This document shows positions 1 through 5,449 of a stretch of DNA of 5,601 nt, in pieces. The stretch comes from Gammaproteobacteria bacterium (GTDB taxonomy: Bacteria > Pseudomonadota > Gammaproteobacteria > Steroidobacterales > Rariloculaceae). A program made the position numbers and the translations under genes. Under the pieces are notes generated by a model. That model had not been told where the DNA came from. It worked only from the letters and a program-made list of their open reading frames with translations, and ran no database searches. The first letter of the stretch is position 1, and each line of letters opens with the position of its first letter. The stretch covers positions 1 to 5,601 of the forward strand of contig SMWC01000041.1 of the NCBI GenBank assembly GCA_004357505.1, read 5' to 3'.

Positions 1-479
1 TCAGTCACGGTGGTGAAATGCTGATGAAGGTCGCTTCGGAGTACAGCGGCCTAAGGGCGGGCATCGCGAGCGAACCGGCATCGATGGACTATATCGCCCT
101 CGCTCCGCCCGATCCGAACGCACCGCCGCCGGCGCCGGAGCCCGAGACAATGGCCGTCAATACCCAGGAGATGCAGGCGCAAGCCGTATTAGAAGTCCGC
201 AGACAGGTGGATATGACGCTGGCCATGAAGCGAATCAATGCGGTGGAGATGCCGATGCTCGTGATCAGCCGCGACCGTGACCACAATCAGGCCGTGTTCA
301 GGCTGAATTTCGAATTGCTCAAAGAAGCCGGTAAAGACGTCGAGTGGAAGTCCTACGATCATGATCATCATGGCTTCATCTTTATACAACGCAATACCGA
401 GGGAAAGTACGACCCCGACCCGATTCAACGCGAGGCGGTCACGGATGCGATCGCCTACCTCGATCGTTATATGAAATAG
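1..479 (+). CDS. Alpha/beta hydrolase, S9 prolyl-oligopeptidase / dienelactone-hydrolase type, C-terminal part (5' end outside window)
   Basis: The reading frame is already open at base 3 and continues to the TAG at 477-479, so only the C-terminal end of a longer protein is present. The first full codons read Ser-His-Gly-Gly-Glu, which fits the nucleophile elbow (G-x-S-x-G) of alpha/beta hydrolases, making the Ser at 3-5 the likely nucleophile. Numbering from the ATG at 18, the acid is probably D86 or D88 in LVISRDRDHNQ and the catalytic His is H118 in YDHDHHGF, in the usual Ser-Asp-His order. The spacing and the LLKEAGKDVEW segment resemble S9 peptidases and dienelactone hydrolases. A Pro/Ala-rich stretch (about residues 29-43) sits between nucleophile and acid. 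The ATG at 18 is not the true start, because it lies just after the nucleophile. The substrate cannot be told; a peptidase or carboxyl-ester hydrolase are both possible. The next gene starts 5 bases downstream, suggesting one operon. Confidence 0.85.
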   Translation, partial: SHGGEMLMKVASEYSGLRAGIASEPASMDYIALAPPDPNAPPPAPEPETMAVNTQEMQAQAVLEVRRQVDMTLAMKRINAVEMPMLVISRDRDHNQAVFRLNFELLKEAGKDVEWKSYDHDHHGFIFIQRNTEGKYDPDPIQREAVTDAIAYLDRYMK

Positions 480-484
480 CCACA

Positions 485-1594
485 ATGTTTTACTCATGTA
501 GCCCCGGATCTTCGACGCTCTCGGTCAGCAGCGGAGGGTCATCGCGAGCATCTGCTTCGGGAAAACGTCTGACGGTCGACCTGCATTGCCATGTCTATGT
601 TCCCGCAGCGGAGGAGGCCGTTGCGGACGCGTTCGAGATGGAGACCGACTTGCTCTTTAAATTCGCCAATGAGGCCACTCGAGAAGTCAACCGCAAACAA
701 GCGCAGGCGATCTTCGACAAACTCACGTCCGTCGAGACGAGGCTTGCCGACATGGATAACATGGCGATCGACATTCAAGCTGTGTCGCCTGCGCCGCTGC
801 AGTATTACTACGCGCTCGAACCGGATCTCGGCCGGACAGCGGCGCAGATTATCAACGATCATATCGCCGAGCTTGTCGATGCTCATCCCGATCGCTTCGT
901 CGGACTAGGCACCGTGCCGATGCAGGAGCCGGACTTGGCTGTCGCCGAGCTGGATCGTGCGGTCCGCGAACTCGGGTTGCGCGGCGTCGAGATCTGTACC
1001 AGCGTTGCTGGTGAAGAACTGTCCAATGACCGCTTTCGGAAATTTTTCGCGAAGGCAGAAGAGCTCGATACACTGATCTTTATGCATCCAAACGGTTTCT
1101 CGGACGGGGGCCGGCTCAACGATCACTACTTCATTAACGTCATCGGCAATCCGCTGGACACTACGGTGGCCGTGAGCCATCTGATCTTCGGCGGCGTTCT
1201 GGATGCCTACCCGAGATTAAAAATATGTGTCGCGCACGGCGGTGGATTTCTGCCGGCGTACTCCGGACGCATCGATCATGCGCATGCACGCCGTGAGGAC
1301 TGTCGGCGGCGTATCACGGAGAAGCCGACGAGTTACTTACGCAAGCTCTACTTCGATACGGTCGTGTTTACCGAGCATCAGCTGGAATATCTCGTCAGCC
1401 TCTACGGCAGTGATCACATTGTTCTCGGGACGGATTACCCGTACGACATGGGCATGGACGACCCGGTTGGGTTCGTCGAAGGCGCGAGCGCGCTGAGCGC
1501 GGCTGATAAAGTGGCGATCGTCGGCGGCAATGCGGCGCGATTGCTAGGGATATCTGACCAGGTGATCGCTAAGACAACAAACGACCGGAGTTAG
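485..1594 (+). CDS. Metal-dependent amidohydrolase, ACMSD-like (Amidohydro_2) family
   Basis: This 369-residue protein has the expected ligands of a TIM-barrel amidohydrolase of the aminocarboxymuconate-semialdehyde decarboxylase group: the metal-binding H-x-H pair H34/H36 (VDLHCHVYVP), H201 in IFMHPNGF, H251 in VAHGGGFLPAY, and D317 in LGTDYPYDMG. The GRIDHAHARR segment after H251 and the NAARLLGI C-terminal helix are also typical. Relatives are decarboxylases of muconate semialdehydes or hydroxybenzoates, or hydrolases; the substrate cannot be chosen from sequence. Oddly, about 30 Ser/Gly-rich residues precede the first barrel strand, whereas family members usually begin almost directly with the H-x-H strand. 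ATG at 485 is the only conventional start before that strand, but no clear ribosome binding site precedes it. Translation may be coupled to the upstream hydrolase, which ends 5 bases earlier. It converges on pgk with only 54 bases between stop codons. Confidence 0.88.
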   Translation: MFYSCSPGSSTLSVSSGGSSRASASGKRLTVDLHCHVYVPAAEEAVADAFEMETDLLFKFANEATREVNRKQAQAIFDKLTSVETRLADMDNMAIDIQAVSPAPLQYYYALEPDLGRTAAQIINDHIAELVDAHPDRFVGLGTVPMQEPDLAVAELDRAVRELGLRGVEICTSVAGEELSNDRFRKFFAKAEELDTLIFMHPNGFSDGGRLNDHYFINVIGNPLDTTVAVSHLIFGGVLDAYPRLKICVAHGGGFLPAYSGRIDHAHARREDCRRRITEKPTSYLRKLYFDTVVFTEHQLEYLVSLYGSDHIVLGTDYPYDMGMDDPVGFVEGASALSAADKVAIVGGNAARLLGISDQVIAKTTNDRS

Positions 1595-1648
1595 CCAGCT
1601 GTTGAAAAAGACTCAGACGATTCGAACCTGCGTGAAGAATCGACTCAA

Positions 1649-2899
1649 TTACGCGGAGTCGCGCCGATAGGCTTTCTCCATCGCCTCGATTAGCGGCAAC
1701 TTCTTGCCGGAAAGATATCTCACCATCGCGCCACCGGCCGTACAGACATAGTCGATCTTGTCAAGGTTGACGAATTTTGCAGCGGCCGTCACCGTGTCGC
1801 CGCCGCCGATCACCGAGTAACCGGCCGCTCCGGCTATCGCGTTCCAGATTGCTTTTGTGCCTGCCTCGAAGGTCGCGTCCTCATAGACGCCGGCGGGACC
1901 ATTGACGAACAGAGTCTTGGCGTCATTGATAACCTGCTCATATTTCTCTATTGTTTTGGCGCCGATATCCATGAACATCTGTTCGACCGGCAAGTCCTCG
2001 ATAAGTACCTCATGCCGAATGCCGTCTACAGCAAAGGCTAGGTCCAGCGGATACTCGACTCTGTCGCCGAATTCCAGAAGACAGGCCTCCGCATCGGCAA
2101 TAAACACATCGAGTCCACGATCACTCAGGAATTTCTCTTTGGTCTTACCGAGTCGATATCCCTTCGCCAGCAGCATGATCTCTCCGGTAATACCGCAAGT
2201 GAGAATTTTGTCTGCCGTTCCTGACGCCAGTACCTGTTTCATCATGCCGAACGCATCAGAGATCTTTGCCCCGCCGAGCACGAAGACTGACGGATGCTCA
2301 GGGGAAGCCATCACCTTCGTCAGTGCAGATACTTCGTCGAATAGGAGATCGCCGGCGGCGGACGGCTTGATCTCCTGGAATGCGACCATCGACGGCGCGT
2401 TCCTATGTGCCGCCGCGAACGCATCGTTGACGTAGTAGTCGATGATCGGTGCCAGACCGCGAACAAGATAGGTTTCGAGCATTTCGTCCGGTTTCAACTT
2501 CACCGCGTTTTCGAACGTAGAAATTTCCTCACTCAAATATCTTAAGTTGCCGAGCAGGACAGCCTCCCCCGGCTGCAGTGACTTGACCCTCTCCTGGGCC
2601 GCGGGTCCAGCGACATCGTCTATATACCCGATTTCGGTACCTAAATAGGCGGATAATTTCTTGGCGTGCTCCTCGAGCGGAATCAAATTCTGATAATCGA
2701 GCGTGTCACCCTGGTGGGCGATGATTGCGAGCATCGCACCTTTATCCAGAAGCTTACGGATGGTCGGCAGACTCTTCTGCAGCCGGTTGTCATTGACGAT
2801 TAATTTGGTGTCCGGGTCGATGGGGGAGTTGATGTCAACCCTCAATAAGACGCGCTTCGCACGGTAATCGAAGTCGTCGATCCTCTTCATCTTGACCAT
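1649..2899 (-). CDS. pgk: Phosphoglycerate kinase, archaeal-type sequence, with altered substrate loop
   Basis: PGK transfers phosphate between 1,3-bisphosphoglycerate and ADP in glycolysis, or the reverse in gluconeogenesis and carbon fixation; it is cytosolic. The 416-residue length fits the two-domain family. Visible motifs: VLLRVDINSPIDP (R20, D22, N24), R39 in NDNRL, H62 in AHQG, R120 in GNLRY, YVNDAFAAAHR (R166), LGGAKISD (K212), FVNGPAGVYED (N333, E340), VIGGGDT (365-369) and CTAGGAM near the C terminus. DINSPIDP and NDAFAAAHR point to the archaeal-type branch. Oddities: after H62 the loop reads QGDTLDYQN where relatives have a Q-S-R-P-G-like sequence, so a substrate-contacting Arg seems missing; LEN before R120 is LGN; the usual GGG near the C terminus is AGG. 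Start: ATG at 2899 has only a weak AGG upstream, and the Met three codons in (2890) is an alternative. It lies 119 bases downstream of gap, behind a terminator-like hairpin. The fold assignment is firm; full PGK activity is likely but less certain. Confidence 0.93.
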   Translation of the reverse strand: MVKMKRIDDFDYRAKRVLLRVDINSPIDPDTKLIVNDNRLQKSLPTIRKLLDKGAMLAIIAHQGDTLDYQNLIPLEEHAKKLSAYLGTEIGYIDDVAGPAAQERVKSLQPGEAVLLGNLRYLSEEISTFENAVKLKPDEMLETYLVRGLAPIIDYYVNDAFAAAHRNAPSMVAFQEIKPSAAGDLLFDEVSALTKVMASPEHPSVFVLGGAKISDAFGMMKQVLASGTADKILTCGITGEIMLLAKGYRLGKTKEKFLSDRGLDVFIADAEACLLEFGDRVEYPLDLAFAVDGIRHEVLIEDLPVEQMFMDIGAKTIEKYEQVINDAKTLFVNGPAGVYEDATFEAGTKAIWNAIAGAAGYSVIGGGDTVTAAAKFVNLDKIDYVCTAGGAMVRYLSGKKLPLIEAMEKAYRRDSA

Positions 2900-2955
2900 A
2901 ACGAGAGCCTGTCGTCAGTCTGTCGTATCAATGCGGGTTCCGTGTGGAGGGCGAG

Positions 2956-2985
2956 AAAAAAGGCGTTCTAGTGGAACGCCTTTTC
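2956..2985 (-). terminator. Rho-independent terminator-like hairpin between gap and pgk
   Basis: Perfect 11-bp inverted repeat: AAAAGGCGTTC at 2958-2968 and GAACGCCTTTT at 2974-2984, with a 5-base loop. Read on the - strand, the GC-containing stem runs into six T residues (2961-2956), the classic intrinsic terminator layout, 34 bases past the gap stop codon and 57 bases before the pgk start. On the + strand it is followed only by TTTTCC, so the - direction is favoured. As pgk is the next gene on the same strand with little room for its own promoter, partial readthrough or an RNA processing/stability role is possible. Confidence 0.8.
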
Positions 2986-3018
2986 CAAATCGGTCGCAGG
3001 CGAACGGTGTTGCTCCCG

Positions 3019-4041
3019 TTATTTCCAATAAGGCAGACCGAGGTATTGATTGGTCTGACCGACAGCGGTGAGACGATCGGTTTCCATCCCGGTCGCCGCG
3101 CGGATCGCATCGATCGTCTCGGGAATCGTCACGGACTCTTGGGGTATATGGATGCCGAACATCAGGTCCCGGCCGGATTTCACAAACGTGTCTGTCCAGA
3201 TGGGGATCTCATAGATATCACCACGTGGTCGGCCTAGATCGCGTGCGTACCTGAATATTGACGCGTTGCCCAAAAAGCCCTGATCAATCGAGACCAGGCG
3301 GATCCGGTCGTGCGCGGCTAACAGAGATTGTGCCTCATCGATCGACAAATCTTCCTTTGGCGTAGCCAGGACGGAGATGAAATGACCGTGGGTGATAGGT
3401 GCATGAATAAGCAGGCCGGTGGCGTCTACGTGGGGCATGATCTTCATCAGGTCAACCGCTTGATGATTGGGCGCTTTGTCGACCTGTAACGCGTTCACGA
3501 GTCCGCGGTGATAATCGCCGGGATCGGCAACTCGCCTGATGATAGTAATTGCGATACGCTCGATGCCTACGCCGCGATCGAGACAGTCGATCGCTCGAAT
3601 CAGGCCTGTGGTGTTACACGACGTCAGCTTCAGGAAGTCCTGGTTAATGCCTTTCTCGTAGTTGGCGTAGCCGTGAAAGAAAACGTCGGCGATCTCGTCT
3701 TTCTCGCCGCCCTGAAAGACCGCTTTCTTGCCGTGCTTTGCGTAGAGCTCCTTGTTCTTGGCGCCTACGCCAGGTGACGTCGCATCGAGCACGATGTCGA
3801 CCTCGGGTAGGATCTCCTCCAGAGTGCCGGATATCTTTAATCCCGCGGCTTCGAGGTCGGCTTTGGCACTGTCAAAGGCGGCGTAAAGTTTGTAGGGCAT
3901 GCCTTTGTCTCTGAGAGACAGAACACTCAGCGTGGGGGCGGCATCGACAACGCCGACTAATTCCATATCACCTTGCAGCGCAACGCCGTCAGCAAGTCGT
4001 TGACCGATAACGCCATAACCGGCGACTAGAACCTTGACCAT
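3019..4041 (-). CDS. gap: Type II (archaeal-type) glyceraldehyde-3-phosphate dehydrogenase, phosphorylating
   Basis: Oxidises glyceraldehyde-3-phosphate with phosphate and NAD(P)+ to 1,3-bisphosphoglycerate, the substrate of the PGK encoded next. The 340 residues match the archaeal-type family in length and motifs: a Rossmann GYGVIG (8-13) in MVKVLVAGYG, the catalytic Cys C142 in SCNTTGL, IIRRVADPGDYHRG (168-180), His residues H218/H220 in ITHGHFISV as general-base candidates, the YARDLGRPRGDIYEIPIW block (265-282), and QESVTIPETIDAIRA (301-315). At the end of the second beta strand the protein has GVVD (D33) where NADP-using archaeal enzymes tend to carry Lys/Thr, hinting at NAD+ preference. 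The segment before QES reads HIP rather than the VH I expect from archaeal relatives. I chose ATG at 4041 rather than the in-frame ATG at 4068 because GAGAGG sits 9 bases upstream and the family begins with MxKV. No convincing promoter is visible just upstream. Confidence 0.94.
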   Translation of the reverse strand: MVKVLVAGYGVIGQRLADGVALQGDMELVGVVDAAPTLSVLSLRDKGMPYKLYAAFDSAKADLEAAGLKISGTLEEILPEVDIVLDATSPGVGAKNKELYAKHGKKAVFQGGEKDEIADVFFHGYANYEKGINQDFLKLTSCNTTGLIRAIDCLDRGVGIERIAITIIRRVADPGDYHRGLVNALQVDKAPNHQAVDLMKIMPHVDATGLLIHAPITHGHFISVLATPKEDLSIDEAQSLLAAHDRIRLVSIDQGFLGNASIFRYARDLGRPRGDIYEIPIWTDTFVKSGRDLMFGIHIPQESVTIPETIDAIRAATGMETDRLTAVGQTNQYLGLPYWK

Positions 4042-4092
4042 GAAGTGAAACCTCTCAGGATTTATCAAGAACGTTGACAGAACCAGTCGGGT

Positions 4093-4110
4093 CGGGGGCT
4101 TAGACCCCCG
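4093..4110. repeat. Short GC-rich inverted repeat upstream of gap
   Basis: CGGGGG (4093-4098) pairs with CCCCCG (4105-4110) around a 6-base loop. It lies between the lectin-like gene and gap, about 50 bases before the gap start on the - strand. Neither strand has a T-tract after it, so it is not a normal intrinsic terminator; it could be a leader hairpin for gap or the 3' end structure of the upstream message. Confidence 0.5.
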
Positions 4111-4131
4111 CAGAGCTTATCCAGGCTCCGG

Positions 4132-4149
4132 CTGAGCGTACTGAGCGTA
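4132..4149. repeat. Perfect 9-bp tandem duplication
   Basis: CTGAGCGTA occurs twice head to tail (4132-4140 and 4141-4149), just past the stop codon of the lectin-like gene. It looks like a slippage duplication, or a remnant of an intergenic repeat of the CTGAGC-containing kind common in bacterial genomes; only a genome-wide search can tell. Confidence 0.7.
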
Positions 4150-4159
4150 GGCAGGCGAG

Positions 4160-4702
4160 TTAGTCCGCCGTTTCCCTCAGGCGCCATTGCTGACGTGCAT
4201 TCCGGCTGCCGTCACATACCTGCAGCGTCAGATCACGGATCAAGTGCACGGGCTCACCACCCCCGCCATGCCGACTCGGGCCTTCTCCGGCGGTGACACA
4301 GTTGCCTGGCGCTGCCGTCGCGACGATTCTTCCATTGGCTCTGTGCTCAAACTGCTGGAACTCACTACCATCGCAGGGTTCCAGTGCGAGCGAGCTGCCG
4401 GCGCTGGTGCCCGTCAACGTCATGCAGACATCGTACTCAATCAGCCGGAACGTGCCCTCCGGAATCAAATCGCCGTCGAACGCCTGGTCAACCGCGAGTT
4501 GGCCCTGGTAGCTGTAACAACTATGGGTCTGCAAACCTTCTTCCGGCCGCGCTTCGGCTTGGAAGCCCAGAGTATCGAAGCAGAAGCCACGCGGCTCGTC
4601 CAGTTTATCGACCAATGTAACCTCGACCATTGTTGCAGCGTATGCCGCAGGTCCCAGCAGCAGGCCGGCAAGCGGCAGCCAAAGCTTGAATTTCGTGTTC
4701 AT
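4160..4702 (-). CDS. Secreted ricin-type beta-trefoil (lectin-like) protein
   Basis: The 180-residue product has a Sec signal peptide: Lys residues at 4 and 6, a hydrophobic core LWLPLAGLLLGP, and an AYA cleavage motif at 20-23, predicting a mature protein of about 157 residues. The mature part carries six Cys (41, 62, 93, 110, 135, 163) spaced as three pairs, and Q-x-W-like repeat ends: CDGSEFQQF (110-118) and CDGSRNARQQW (163-173), with a weaker first copy at CYSYQGQLAVDQAF. This is the pattern of one ricin B-type beta-trefoil, normally a carbohydrate-binding domain. No enzyme domain is attached, so it would be a stand-alone periplasmic or secreted binding protein. The start is supported by GAGGGG six bases upstream of the ATG. 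An antisense frame of similar length is judged a shadow. Its ligand is unknown. It lies 118 bases upstream of gap on the same strand, with no obvious functional tie. Confidence 0.82.
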   Translation of the reverse strand: MNTKFKLWLPLAGLLLGPAAYAATMVEVTLVDKLDEPRGFCFDTLGFQAEARPEEGLQTHSCYSYQGQLAVDQAFDGDLIPEGTFRLIEYDVCMTLTGTSAGSSLALEPCDGSEFQQFEHRANGRIVATAAPGNCVTAGEGPSRHGGGGEPVHLIRDLTLQVCDGSRNARQQWRLRETAD

Positions 4703-4708
4703 TTTTTT

Positions 4709-4714
4709 CCCCTC
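4709..4714 (-). promoter_or_regulatory. Ribosome binding site of the lectin-like gene
   Basis: GAGGGG on the - strand, followed by a six-A spacer and the ATG at 4702. This fixes the start of the lectin-like gene and argues against translation of the antisense frame. Confidence 0.8.
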
Positions 4715-4736
4715 GCGAAGCGTCCTGAAGCCGTCT

Positions 4737-4766
4737 TTGAATTGTTGTAGCAGATGCTAGTATAAC
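4737..4766 (+). promoter_or_regulatory. Weak candidate + strand promoter into the spacer
   Basis: TTGAAT (4737-4742), an 18-base spacer and TATAAC (4761-4766) resemble a sigma70-type promoter pointing towards the short ORF at 4805. A perfect TATAAT also lies at 4776-4781 but has no fitting -35. AT-rich spacers produce such matches by chance, so this is tentative. Confidence 0.25.
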
Positions 4767-4767
4767 A
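4759..4767 (-). promoter_or_regulatory. Candidate extended -10 promoter for the lectin-like gene
   Basis: On the - strand TGTTATACT reads as an extended -10 element (TG-n-TATACT). The hexamer 17 bases upstream (CCAAGC) is a poor -35, consistent with an extended -10 promoter. Transcription would start near 4752, giving a leader of about 50 bases before the ATG at 4702. Confidence 0.45.
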
Positions 4768-4804
4768 GTCCTTAATATAATGCTTGGCCCTCCAGGGGCT
4801 CGTC

Positions 4805-4927
4805 ATGGGCACAATCTTGTCGTCTGCTAAGGGCAGACTCGTACATCCTTGCCGTATGGCTGCTCAGCAGGCGCAGTACGAGTGGTTGAAGAATCGCGTC
4901 AACGCGATGCACGCTAGCGAGTTCTAG
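4805..4927 (+). CDS. Possible 40-residue ORF, hypothetical
   Basis: ATG at 4805 opens a 40-codon frame ending at the TAG at 4925-4927. AGGGG lies six bases before the ATG, a good ribosome binding site, and a possible promoter lies upstream. The product contains MAAQQAQYEWLKN and RVNAMHASEF, a mildly amphipathic, soluble composition with no signal peptide or membrane helix. I do not recognise a family. The same DNA holds several perfect inverted repeats, so it may instead encode a structured RNA, or the frame may be chance. It sits between two - strand genes, convergent with the four-helix membrane protein gene whose stop codon begins 15 bases further on. Confidence 0.3.
   Translation: MGTILSSAKGRLVHPCRMAAQQAQYEWLKNRVNAMHASEF
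4822..4919. repeat. Cluster of four successive inverted repeats
   Basis: Within 98 bases: GTCTGC/GCAGAC (4822-4827 and 4833-4838, 5-base loop); ACTCGTAC/GTACGAGT (4837-4844 and 4876-4883, 31-base interior); ATCGCG/CGCGAT around a TCAA loop (4893-4898 and 4903-4908); and the palindrome CGCTAGCG (4912-4919). All arms are perfect. No T-tract follows on either strand, so they are not intrinsic terminators. They may be a structured RNA or chance. Confidence 0.55.
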
Positions 4928-4941
4928 CCCGTGGTCGAGTG

Positions 4942-5415
4942 TTACAGGTAGGCGATGAGCCGGCCGGCGACGACGGCAATCGTCCAGAACACGATTGAAC
5001 TCCCGGCAAGCACCAGGCCCTTTCGTGGTACAGCGCCCGCAGCCTCCCAGCTAGCCGCGTCCCGCTTTAAGATTTTCTGCACATGATACAGGTTGCCGAT
5101 CCCGAGTATGACGAATGTGATTTTCACGAGGAACGCCACGCTCGTGATGTAAAAAACCGCCTGAGCTACGAATAGCGACAGTCCGGAGAAGACGTTCATC
5201 GCAATGCCGATCCAGCCGATGGCCATGAGACCGTGTAGTGACGTATAGGGAATAGGTTTGAACAACCCGAGAAGTCGAAGGTTGAGCGCGAACATGACGC
5301 CGACGATGATCGCTAATCCGACCGCATGCGTCGACAGCATGAGCGGCCAACCAGTCAATCCAGACACGATCCACTGGGAGTAGGCCGTAGACTCCAGCCA
5401 GCTTAGAAACCCCAT
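4942..5415 (-). CDS. Four-helix inner-membrane protein, resembling DUF6644
   Basis: The 157-residue protein is strongly hydrophobic, with about four membrane helices near residues 22-51, 62-84, 90-110 and 132-153 and a short charged loop (KILKRDAASWE, 114-124) between the last two. The LSTHAVGLAIIVG and LNLRLLGLF motifs in the first helix, with H30 and the Arg-Leu-Leu-Gly end, resemble the DUF6644 group of uncharacterised small membrane proteins; I recall this from the motif and cannot test it. H30, H61 and H111 lie near membrane edges and could bind heme or metal, but that is inference. There is no cleavable signal peptide. The ATG at 5415 is preceded by GGGAG at a good distance (6 bases). 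It follows the 39-residue membrane protein gene by 34 bases and is probably co-transcribed with it. Confidence 0.8.
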   Translation of the reverse strand: MGFLSWLESTAYSQWIVSGLTGWPLMLSTHAVGLAIIVGVMFALNLRLLGLFKPIPYTSLHGLMAIGWIGIAMNVFSGLSLFVAQAVFYITSVAFLVKITFVILGIGNLYHVQKILKRDAASWEAAGAVPRKGLVLAGSSIVFWTIAVVAGRLIAYL

Positions 5416-5449
5416 AAACGCTCCCGATTACCTCACAGGATAAGAAAAT

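Noticed and set aside
1618..1642. CGATTC/GAATCG inverted repeat between the convergent amidohydrolase and pgk genes, as a shared terminator
   Set aside because: The stem is only 6 bp with a 13-base loop and no T-tract; too weak to call.
1902..2435. 177-codon + strand frame within pgk
   Set aside because: It is a shadow of the unmistakable PGK on the opposite strand; its product is a Ser/Ala-rich string without motifs.
2944..3237. 97-codon + strand frame across the gap 3' end and the terminator
   Set aside because: It starts inside the terminator hairpin region and runs antisense to conserved GAPDH codons.
4042..4068. Nine-codon longer start for gap (ATG at 4068)
   Set aside because: The extension MINPERFHF is not family-like, and the GAGAGG site is placed for the ATG at 4041.
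4074..4079. Perfect TTGACA (-35-like) on the + strand
   Set aside because: No -10 element lies at the right distance (the sequence there is GGCTTA) and it would only drive antisense transcription.
4093..4110. GC-rich hairpin as an intrinsic terminator for the lectin-like gene
   Set aside because: The 6-bp stem lacks a T-tract on either strand.
4187..4750. 187-codon + strand frame antisense to the lectin-like gene, slightly longer than that gene
   Set aside because: It has no recognisable domain and no ribosome binding site that I can see, whereas the - strand frame has a signal peptide, paired Cys, Q-x-W motifs and a GAGGGG site. It also runs through the promoter area of that gene.
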